From an uncultured Ruminococcus sp. (GTDB lineage Bacteria; Bacillota; Clostridia; Oscillospirales; Ruminococcaceae): a stretch of 5,430 nt of DNA. Shown here one piece after another: positions 1-4,152 of the stretch. Position numbers and translations under genes: made by a program. Each line of letters begins with the position of its first letter. The first letter of the stretch is position 1. The stretch lies in assembly GCA_947178195.1 (NCBI GenBank), contig CAMWXM010000196.1, positions 1 through 5,430 on the forward strand, given 5' to 3'. The notes beneath the pieces were generated by a model that worked only from the letters and a program-made list of their open reading frames with translations, was not told the origin of the DNA and did no database searches.

Positions 1-438
1 AAATCAGATATCAGAGACGCAGCTTCTATAGCAATCGATGCAGCTAAAAAATCCGACTCTTATCAGACAGAAGTACTTTATCTCGTAAATCAGGAAAGAG
101 CAAAGGTTGGTTCTGCTCCTCTTACAATCAATAGAAATCTTAACAAAATGGCAAATGAAAGAGCTATGGAATCTTCTGAATATTTTTCACATACACGTCC
201 TAACAACGAAGAATTCTATACAGTTTTTGATGAATATAATGTAGATTATTCTTACTGCGGTGAAAATCTTGCAGCAGGAAGCGCAACAGCTAAAGAAACA
301 GTTCAGCAGTGGATCAATTCCCCTGAACATTATGAAAATATGATAGATCCTGAATTTACTGAAATCGGTATCGGATACTACTATGATGAAAATTCTCCTT
401 ATTTATATCACTGGACTCAGCTCTTCATGGAATCATGA
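1..438 (+). CDS. CAP/SCP-domain protein, C-terminal part (5' end outside the window)
   Basis: The frame is open from base 1 to TGA at 436-438, giving 145 residues with no start or signal peptide visible. The fragment is almost entirely one CAP (SCP/PR-1/Ag5) domain. It begins near residue 20 with the helix containing VLYLVNQERA. The family pattern follows: FSHTRP (His64), GENLA (Glu88), SPEHYENM (His110), EIGIGYYY and a terminal HWTQLF. His64, Glu88 and His110 correspond to the conserved CAP cavity residues. Bacterial CAP proteins of this YkwD-like type are usually secreted or surface-attached and their biochemical role is mostly undefined. An export signal would lie upstream of the window. 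ATG 148 is inside the domain and would remove its first helix, so it is not the real start. A strong hairpin lies 32 bases after the stop. The family call is secure; the function is not. Confidence 0.93.
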   Translation, partial: KSDIRDAASIAIDAAKKSDSYQTEVLYLVNQERAKVGSAPLTINRNLNKMANERAMESSEYFSHTRPNNEEFYTVFDEYNVDYSYCGENLAAGSATAKETVQQWINSPEHYENMIDPEFTEIGIGYYYDENSPYLYHWTQLFMES

Positions 439-469
439 TTTAAGCTGATGACTGCGATGGTTTCTTGAA

Positions 470-516
470 AAACTCACGCAGCGCTGTACAAATCTTGTAC
501 AGCGCTGTTTGAGTTT
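470..516 (+). terminator. Strong hairpin terminator after the CAP gene, possibly bidirectional
   Basis: The arms 479-491 and 495-507 form a perfect 13-bp stem around a 3-nt loop. A second 7-bp stem (470-476 with 510-516) extends it beyond a 2x2 internal loop. On the + strand the U-rich tail is poor (only the TTT at 514-516, then a T run at 530-537). On the - strand the stem leads directly into TTTTT (472-468). It can therefore act for the CAP gene and may also block leftward transcription. Confidence 0.65.
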
Positions 517-588
517 AAGTATTAAAAAAGTTTTTTTCTAACGCCAACAAAAATTTCCAATTTATGTCAGCATACAAAGCTAATATAC

Positions 589-620
589 AAAAAAAGAACT
601 TCCGTATTTTTAACGGAAGT
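589..620 (-). terminator. Rho-independent terminator on the minus strand (end of the candidate sRNA)
   Basis: ACTTCCGT (620-613 on the - strand) pairs perfectly over 8 bp with ACGGAAGT (605-598) around a 7-nt loop. It is followed at once by TCTTTTTTT (597-589). The + strand copy has no T-run after the stem, so it terminates leftward transcription. No leftward protein gene lies to its right, which is the main argument for a noncoding transcript here. Confidence 0.75.
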
Positions 621-709
621 CCAAAAGAGAGTGATATATTGCTCTTTTTAGGGAGCAATAATTTCAGAGGAGATGAAATTGTCTTGCTGTTTTCAGCCGG
701 TATTTAACC
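589..709 (-). ncRNA. Candidate minus-strand structured small RNA with an anti-Shine-Dalgarno loop
   Basis: Read on the - strand, about 121 nt fold into almost uninterrupted local hairpins. SL1 is 699-709 (3-4 bp, loop UAAAU). SL2 is 686-697 (GCUG-AAAA-CAGC). SL3 is 660-680 (7 bp, AAUUUCA with UGAAAUU, loop UCUCCUC). SL4 is 638-659 (7 bp, AUUGCUC with GAGCAAU, loop CCUAAAAA). A U/C-rich linker at 637-621 leads to the terminator hairpin at 620-598 and its U-tract. The orientation comes from the terminator, which has a U-run only on the - strand, and from a promoter candidate at 714-741 that would start transcription near 709. No good open frame exists on this strand. The C-rich hairpin loop resembles those of Firmicutes sRNAs that pair with Shine-Dalgarno sequences. 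I do not recognise a known RNA family. Expression is unproven; an inverted-repeat-rich spacer is the alternative. Confidence 0.5.
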
Positions 710-713
710 GACA

Positions 714-741
714 AGTATAGTATGCACTTTATTTGTGATAA
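714..741 (-). promoter_or_regulatory. Candidate promoter for the minus-strand RNA
   Basis: On the - strand, TTATCA (741-736; 4 of 6 matches to TTGACA) is separated by 16 bp from TATACT (719-714; 5 of 6 matches to TATAAT). This predicts a start near G709, at the base of the first hairpin. It is moderate evidence in AT-rich DNA, strengthened by the terminator 120 bases downstream. Confidence 0.45.
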
Positions 742-765
742 TATTATGATATAGTCGTGATATAA
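733..765. repeat. Three tandem 11-bp repeats between divergent promoters
   Basis: TTGTGATAATA (733-743), TTATGATATAG (744-754) and TCGTGATATAA (755-765) follow each other with no spacer. The core TGATA recurs exactly every 11 bp, about one helical turn. The first unit overlaps the -35 candidate of the minus-strand RNA and the third contains most of the extended -10 of the DUF378 gene. Helically phased repeats are typical of regulator binding sites, but AT-rich composition can also produce such similarity. The palindrome ATAATATTAT (738-747) straddles the first junction. Confidence 0.45.
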
Positions 766-766
766 T
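758..766 (+). promoter_or_regulatory. Extended -10 promoter for the DUF378 gene
   Basis: TGATATAAT is a perfect extended -10 (TGnTATAAT), with TATAAT at 761-766. No good -35 lies at 17 bp; TTGTGA at 733-738 is 22 bp away. Extended -10 promoters can work without a -35. The predicted start near 773 gives a leader of about 110 nt before the ATG at 883. Confidence 0.6.
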
Positions 767-839
767 TTTAAAAAATTATTTTCAAAAAAATGACAGAAAA
801 TATAAAGAATAATATTTTTTTAAAAGAAAATAATAGTCC

Positions 840-864
840 TATGAACATTGAAAAAATGTTCATA
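840..864 (+). promoter_or_regulatory. Perfect leader hairpin just upstream of the DUF378 ribosome binding site
   Basis: TATGAACATT (840-849) and AATGTTCATA (855-864) form a perfect 10-bp inverted repeat around GAAAA. The stem ends 6 bases before the GAGGTGGG ribosome binding site (871-878). There is no T-run after it, so it is not a terminator. It could stabilise the mRNA, tune translation or be a protein operator in DNA. The TGAACA/TGTTCA half-sites recall ArsR/SmtB operators, but the spacing here is far wider than that family's usual arrangement. Confidence 0.5.
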
Positions 865-882
865 AGAAATGAGGTGGGAAAA

Positions 883-1098
883 ATGTTAGATAAAATCGCA
901 CTGGCTTTAATGATTATCGGCGGACTTAACTGGGGCTTGGTCGGTATTTTTCAATTTGACCTAGTTTCATGGCTTTTCGGCGGTACGGACGCAATGCTGA
1001 GCAGAGCGGTATATATATTGGTTGCAATTTCTGCGCTCTGGTGTATTACGCTGCTTTTCCGTTCAGACGAAAGGCTTGTACGGGCAACCGACTCATAA
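883..1098 (+). CDS. Small DUF378-family membrane protein (YuzA-like)
   Basis: This 71-residue protein has two hydrophobic helices, about residues 5-24 and 40-59, with the DUF378 hallmark IIGGLNWGLVG (residues 11-21), a short LFGG turn and the RAVYILV segment of helix 2. It should be an integral membrane protein; the family has no established function. The start ATG 883 is chosen because GAGGTGGG (871-878) sits 4 bases before it and because the hydrophobic domain starts there at the family's usual length of about 70 residues. An in-frame ATG at 790 would add 31 charged residues, has no ribosome binding site, and would place the 840-864 hairpin inside the coding region, so I reject it. The gene looks monocistronic: an extended -10 promoter lies upstream and a good terminator follows. 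Confidence 0.88.
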   Translation: MLDKIALALMIIGGLNWGLVGIFQFDLVSWLFGGTDAMLSRAVYILVAISALWCITLLFRSDERLVRATDS

Positions 1099-1140
1099 TT
1101 TCTCGGAATAACAAAAAAACATCTATGCCGCTGTTTTTAC

Positions 1141-1170
1141 AAAAGACTGCTTTTTTGGCAGTCTTTTTTT
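1141..1170 (+). terminator. Rho-independent terminator of the DUF378 gene
   Basis: AAAAGACTGC (1141-1150) pairs over 10 bp with GCAGTCTTTT (1158-1167), with loop TTTTTTG and a T-run at 1164-1170. It lies 42 bases after the TAA stop. The A-run on the left arm could let it work on the other strand too. Confidence 0.88.
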
Positions 1171-1171
1171 A

Positions 1172-1260
1172 TACAATATTGTACAATCCAAATGTTAAAT
1201 TTTTTGTCTTAATTTAACAAAAATTTTTTATCTACTATTCGAAATTTGCTTATAAATTTC
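1172..1260. repeat. Cluster of AT-rich inverted repeats in the 1099-1408 spacer
   Basis: The roughly 310-base spacer before rnhA has no credible gene. After the terminator it contains the palindrome TACAATATTGTA (1172-1183) overlapping ATTGTACAAT (1178-1187). An 8-bp inverted repeat follows (1194-1201 with 1211-1218, GTTAAATT/AATTTAAC), then a 7-bp one (1241-1247 with 1254-1260, GAAATTT/AAATTTC). All are nearly pure A/T, so chance is a real possibility. 1261-1330 shows only AT-rich sequence. Confidence 0.35.
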
Positions 1261-1330
1261 AAATAAATATATTAATTAAAACAATATAAAAAATTTCTTC
1301 CTAATTTTTTGTTTACATAGTGCAACAAAC

Positions 1331-1359
1331 TTGCTTAAATCTGTAAAATAGGCTATAAT
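1331..1359 (+). promoter_or_regulatory. Sigma-A-type promoter of the rnhA-nifS-nifU operon
   Basis: TTGCTT (1331-1336) and a perfect TATAAT (1354-1359) are separated by 17 bp. The predicted start is near 1366, giving a leader of about 43 nt that begins close to the TTAGGCAATAC element. No other good promoter was seen between here and nifU. Confidence 0.7.
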
Positions 1360-1366
1360 ATATTTA

Positions 1367-1407
1367 TTAGGCAATACTGAATAAAGATTGCCATAAGGAT
1401 TAAGGCA
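1367..1407 (+). other. rnhA leader element resembling the pfp leader
   Basis: The predicted mRNA 5' end starts with TTAGGCAATACTG. GGCAAT (1370-1375) can pair with ATTGCC (1387-1392), a 6-bp stem with an 11-nt loop, and TTAAGGCA recurs at 1400-1407. The pfp leader begins with the closely related TTAAGGCAATACCG (4079-4092), also just after its predicted start. The hairpin here is weak. Confidence 0.35.
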
Positions 1408-1408
1408 G

Positions 1409-1858
1409 GTGAATAAAATTAAAAAAGTTGAAATTTTCACTGACGGAGCATGCAGCGGAAATCCGGGTCCGGGCGGATTTGGCGTAATTCTGCGCTTCGG
1501 CAATCATGTAAAGGAAATTTCCGGAGGAGAACCGGAAACCACTAATAATCGTATGGAGCTGATGGGGGTCATATCGGGATTATCCGCTCTCAAAGAACCA
1601 TGTGAGGTAACGCTTACTACCGACAGCAAATATGTTGTAGATAGCATTACTAAAGGCTGGGTTTACGGCTGGCAGAAAAAAAGCTGGATCAAATCCGATA
1701 AAAAACCTGCTTTAAACGTTGATTTATGGGAAAGGCTTCTACCGCTTCTCAAAAAGCATAAGGTAGAATTTGTCTGGGTCAAAGGTCATGCCGGTCACCC
1801 TGAAAATGAAAGATGTGATCGTCTTGCGGTAATGCAAAGAGATGCCAATGCAAAATAA
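1409..1858 (+). CDS. rnhA: Ribonuclease HI
   Basis: This 149-residue enzyme cuts the RNA strand of RNA-DNA hybrids, as in R-loops and replication primers, using two metal ions in the cytoplasm. The motifs are complete. TDGACSGNPGPGG holds Asp12, NNRMEL holds Glu50, TTDSKYV holds Asp72, and GHAGHPENERCD holds the flexible His127 and Asp137. These match E. coli Asp10, Glu48, Asp70, His124 and Asp134. The YGWQKKSW stretch matches the basic handle region of E. coli-type RNase HI. Length is normal and there is no N-terminal hybrid-binding domain. The start is GTG 1409, with AAGGA at 1395-1399 as the ribosome binding site, and it places the first strand correctly before Asp12. It is first in a probable operon, 53 bases before nifS with no terminator between. 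The functional link to Fe-S genes is unclear. Confidence 0.96.
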   Translation: MNKIKKVEIFTDGACSGNPGPGGFGVILRFGNHVKEISGGEPETTNNRMELMGVISGLSALKEPCEVTLTTDSKYVVDSITKGWVYGWQKKSWIKSDKKPALNVDLWERLLPLLKKHKVEFVWVKGHAGHPENERCDRLAVMQRDANAK

Positions 1859-1911
1859 AACTGGCAACATCCGGAACAATACATTTTACTTAAAAAGGGA
1901 ATGAATAAAAT

Positions 1912-3102
1912 ATGGAAAAAAAATTTATTTATGCCGATAATGCGGCGACAACTGCTGTATCAAAGGCGGTTTTAGAAGAAATGATTCCGTATTTTACCGA
2001 AGAATACGGTAACGCTTCAAGCATTTATGCTTTGGGAAGAAGCGCAAAAAAGGCTCTTGAAACAGCAAGGGAAAGAATTGCGAAAACTATAGGGGCTGAA
2101 GCTTCTGAAATTTATTTCACAAGTTGCGGCTCGGAGTCTGATAACTGGGCTATTCGTTCGGTATGCGAAAGACTTGCAAAAAAAGGAAAAAAACACATTA
2201 TCACCTCTGCTTTTGAGCATCATGCCGTACTTCATACATGTCAGGCTCTTGAGAAACAGGGATTTGAGGTAACATATCTGCCCGTATACGATAACGGTAT
2301 CGTAAAGGCTGAAGATGTAAAAAATGCTATACGTGAGGATACAGCTATAGTTACTATAATGTATGCAAATAATGAAATCGGTACTATACAGCCTGTTGAC
2401 GAAATTGCAGAAATATGCCGTGAAAAAGGGGTAATTTTCCATACCGACGCAGTCCAGGCAGTAGGACATGTTGAAATTGATGTTCATAAACAGAAAATAG
2501 ACATGCTTTCAATTTCGGGTCATAAAATCCACGCTCAGAAGGGTGTTGGCGCACTTTATGTAAGAAAAGGAATACCTCTTACAAATCTGATATACGGCGG
2601 TGCTCAGGAAAGAAACAGACGTGGAGGTACGGAAAATATTCCGGCAATTATGGGTCTTGCAAAAGCTATGGAAATCGCCAATACCGATATTTTAAAAAGA
2701 GCTGAAAAAACAGCTCGTCAGAGAGACCGACTTATTAATGAAATATTAAAAATTTCTCATACAAGGCTTAACGGCGACCCGGTAAAAAGACTTCCGGGAA
2801 CTGTAAATATTTCAATCGAGGGTATTGAGGGAGAAAGCCTGCTTCTTATGCTTGACTTAAACGGAGTCTGTGCTTCTTCCGGTTCTGCCTGCACATCAGG
2901 TTCTCTCGACCCTTCTCATGTTCTGCTTGCTCTCGGACTGAAACACGAGGTGGCACATGGATCGCTGAGACTTTCTATAAGCGATGAAACTACAGACGAA
3001 GATATTGATCACATAGTAAAAGTAGTACCAGAAGTTGTAGAACGTCTCCGTAATATGTCGCCGCTCTGGGAAAAAATTATTAAAGAGGATAATTCAAAAT
3101 GA
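1912..3102 (+). CDS. nifS: Cysteine desulfurase, NifS/IscS type
   Basis: This 396-residue PLP enzyme converts cysteine to alanine and leaves a persulfide on its active-site cysteine, the sulfur source for Fe-S clusters. Visible features are YADNAATT at the N-terminus, FEHHAV with the PLP-stacking His103, YANNEIGTIQP, HTDAVQ with Asp179, and SGHKIHAQKG with the PLP lysine Lys205. ASSGSACTSGS carries the catalytic Cys327 in the long mobile loop of group I desulfurases. These line up with E. coli IscS His104, Asp180, Lys206 and Cys328. The usual HAPKG reads HAQKG here, a mild variation. AAAGGGA (1894-1900) is the ribosome binding site, 11 bases before ATG. The ATG at 1901 is in another frame. 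The stop overlaps the next gene's start by 4 bases (ATGA), and the scaffold gene nifU follows one gene later. IscS would be an equally fair name. Confidence 0.96.
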   Translation: MEKKFIYADNAATTAVSKAVLEEMIPYFTEEYGNASSIYALGRSAKKALETARERIAKTIGAEASEIYFTSCGSESDNWAIRSVCERLAKKGKKHIITSAFEHHAVLHTCQALEKQGFEVTYLPVYDNGIVKAEDVKNAIREDTAIVTIMYANNEIGTIQPVDEIAEICREKGVIFHTDAVQAVGHVEIDVHKQKIDMLSISGHKIHAQKGVGALYVRKGIPLTNLIYGGAQERNRRGGTENIPAIMGLAKAMEIANTDILKRAEKTARQRDRLINEILKISHTRLNGDPVKRLPGTVNISIEGIEGESLLLMLDLNGVCASSGSACTSGSLDPSHVLLALGLKHEVAHGSLRLSISDETTDEDIDHIVKVVPEVVERLRNMSPLWEKIIKEDNSK

Positions 3103-3488
3103 AATTCCTTTTTGAAAAATTAATTAAAAAGAAAAAAATAATCAATATCCGACGAAAAAGAAAAAAAGTTAAAAAACGCCGTTACATTGCTCAGAAGCAA
3201 AATTCCGAAAAAGCAGTATTTGTAATTAAAAGGTCGTTTATTATAGCCAAGAATTCCGCAATAATATGTGGAAAGGTCAAAAGCGGCTCTTTTAAAACAA
3301 GAGATAATGTAGAAATTTTTGATATGCAGAAAAATTATGTCAAGCTTCAGGCAAAAATAAAAAAAATCACCACAACTCTTGTTGAAGTGAATAAAATAAG
3401 CTCTGGCTTTGAAACAGATATGCTTATAGACATTGTAAACGATATGGGAAAAGAAATTCTTCCCGGAGATATAGCTGTTAAATTATGA
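3099..3488 (+). CDS. Basic-tailed EF-Tu domain-II-like small protein between nifS and nifU
   Basis: I do not recognise this 129-residue protein as a named gene. Residues 1-30 are extremely basic: 16 of the first 28 are Lys or Arg, including a KKKK and an RRKRKK run. Residues 38-129 follow the pattern of translation-factor domain II (the EF-Tu second beta barrel). They show FVIKRSFII, then ICGKVKSGSFKTRDNVEIF, where EF-Tu-type factors have V(T)G.V..G..K.GD.VEI, then ISSGFETDMLIDI and a closing EILPGDIAVKL. No GTPase domain, P-loop or metal-binding cysteines are present. The start is supported by AGAGGA (3084-3089), 9 bases before the ATG. The ATGA overlap with nifS suggests translational coupling, and nifU begins 18 bases after the stop. 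By inference it binds RNA or the ribosome, or assists Fe-S assembly. The fold call is from pattern only; that the gene is real is well supported. Confidence 0.8.
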   Translation: MKFLFEKLIKKKKIINIRRKRKKVKKRRYIAQKQNSEKAVFVIKRSFIIAKNSAIICGKVKSGSFKTRDNVEIFDMQKNYVKLQAKIKKITTTLVEVNKISSGFETDMLIDIVNDMGKEILPGDIAVKL

Positions 3489-3506
3489 ATTATGGAGGTA
3501 TAAATT

Positions 3507-3929
3507 ATGTTATATAGTGATCAGGTACTGGATCATTTTTCAAATCCAAGAAATGTAGGCGAAATTGAGGACGCCGATGGTATCGGAGAAGTAGGAAACG
3601 CTAAATGCGGGGATATTATGAAGATGTATATTAAGGTCAGCAACGGAATTATCGAGGACGTAAAATTCAAGACCTTCGGCTGCGGCGCAGCAGTGGCAAC
3701 ATCTTCTATGGCAACAGAGATTATAAAGGGAAAGCCTATTGACGATGCTCTAAAGCTTACCAATAAGGCTGTCGTTGACGCTCTCGGCGGACTTCCGGCA
3801 GTTAAGCTTCATTGCTCTGTTCTTGCTGAACAGGCTATTAAATCCGCTCTTTCCGATTATTATACAAGACAGGGTATCGACCCTATCCCAATCGTAGGAG
3901 AAATTGGAGAATGTGAGCATTGCCATTAA
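3507..3929 (+). CDS. nifU: Fe-S cluster assembly scaffold, NifU/IscU type
   Basis: This 140-residue scaffold builds nascent Fe-S clusters from iron and the sulfur supplied by NifS. The U-type ligands are all present: Cys34 and Asp36 in NAKCGD, Cys59 in FGCGAA, and His102-Cys103 in KLHCSV. N-terminal YSDQVLDHFSNPRNVGE is characteristic of the family. It is a single-domain protein, without the ferredoxin-like and Nfu domains of nitrogenase-type NifU, so it fits the short clostridial type. The last residues, GECEHCH, add two extra cysteines (Cys136, Cys139) in a CxxCH tail that the E. coli IscU core lacks. The ribosome binding site GGAGGT (3494-3499) is near-perfect, 7 bases before ATG. It is the last gene of the operon, followed by a hairpin. 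Confidence 0.96.
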   Translation: MLYSDQVLDHFSNPRNVGEIEDADGIGEVGNAKCGDIMKMYIKVSNGIIEDVKFKTFGCGAAVATSSMATEIIKGKPIDDALKLTNKAVVDALGGLPAVKLHCSVLAEQAIKSALSDYYTRQGIDPIPIVGEIGECEHCH

Positions 3930-3952
3930 CTAAAATGCACTTTTTAAAAAAT

Positions 3953-3984
3953 AGGGGATGCTTTGCAAATAAAAGCGTCCCTTT
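3953..3984 (+). terminator. Probable terminator of the rnhA-nifS-nifU operon
   Basis: GGGATGCTTT (3955-3964) pairs with AAAGCGTCCC (3972-3981) over 10 bp with one G-T wobble and loop GCAAATA. Two more pairs extend it at the base. The T-run afterwards is short (TTT, then AATGTT), so efficiency on the + strand is uncertain. On the - strand the hairpin is followed 3-4 bases later by TTTTTT, so it may work in both directions. Confidence 0.6.
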
Positions 3985-4036
3985 AATGTTGCCTCTAAAA
4001 ACTATGTCGATTAGATGTGCTGCAAATTTTGTTGCG

Positions 4037-4042
4037 TATAAT
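4037..4042 (+). promoter_or_regulatory. Alternative -10 element upstream of pfp
   Basis: A perfect TATAAT lies 110 bases before the pfp ATG, but there is no recognisable -35 at the right distance. It is listed as a weak alternative to the promoter at 4045-4073. Confidence 0.3.
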
Positions 4043-4044
4043 AC

Positions 4045-4073
4045 TTGTTTTTTTCGTCGATTTATGATAATAT
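4045..4073 (+). promoter_or_regulatory. Probable promoter of the phosphofructokinase gene
   Basis: TTGTTT (4045-4050) is 17 bp from TAATAT (4068-4073), which is preceded by TG at 4065-4066 as in extended -10 promoters. GATAAT (4066-4071) is an overlapping alternative -10. The start would be near 4080, so the mRNA would begin essentially at the 4078-4123 hairpin. Confidence 0.5.
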
Positions 4074-4077
4074 ATAA

Positions 4078-4123
4078 ATTAAGGCAATACCGCACAAATA
4101 TTGTGCTGAAAATATGCCTTAAT
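4078..4123 (+). promoter_or_regulatory. Long 5' leader hairpin of pfp
   Basis: ATTAAGGCA (4078-4086) pairs perfectly over 9 bp with TGCCTTAAT (4115-4123). Inside, GCACAA (4092-4097) pairs with TTGTGC (4101-4106) around a 3-nt loop, leaving an asymmetric internal loop (ATACC opposite TGAAAATA). It sits at the predicted transcript start and 17 bases before the GAGGAG ribosome binding site, with no T-run, so it is not a terminator. It may protect the 5' end, regulate translation or be a small palindromic repeat. Its first 14 bases resemble the rnhA leader. Confidence 0.55.
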
Positions 4124-4152
4124 GATTCTATAAAACAGCAGAGGAGATCAGT

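Noticed and set aside
679..714. Three-way junction (TTGTC/GACAA enclosing two small hairpins) as a possible riboswitch
   Set aside because: The outer stem is only 5 bp, competes with the stronger 660-680 hairpin, and would need a minus-strand start upstream of the predicted one. No known riboswitch consensus fits.
673..720. Fifteen-codon frame on the + strand (MKLSCCFQPVFNRQV) beginning in AGGAGATG
   Set aside because: The purine-rich motif directly abuts the ATG with no spacing, no + strand promoter was found for it, and the same bases form the stems of the better-supported minus-strand RNA. It remains possible as a tiny peptide but is unsupported.
790..882. Upstream in-frame extension of the DUF378 gene from ATG 790 (31 more residues)
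   Set aside because: There is no ribosome binding site before 790. The extra residues are charged and unlike the family, and they would include the 840-864 hairpin. ATG 883 has GAGGTGGG before it and matches the usual family length.
969..1217. 82-codon + strand frame overlapping the DUF378 gene and its terminator
   Set aside because: It is out of frame with a recognised family protein, runs through a strong terminator, and its translation shows no domain.
2017..2487. 156-codon open frame on the - strand inside nifS
   Set aside because: It lies antisense to a fully conserved desulfurase, is rich in Cys, Phe and Tyr as expected from reversed codons, and has no recognisable domain.
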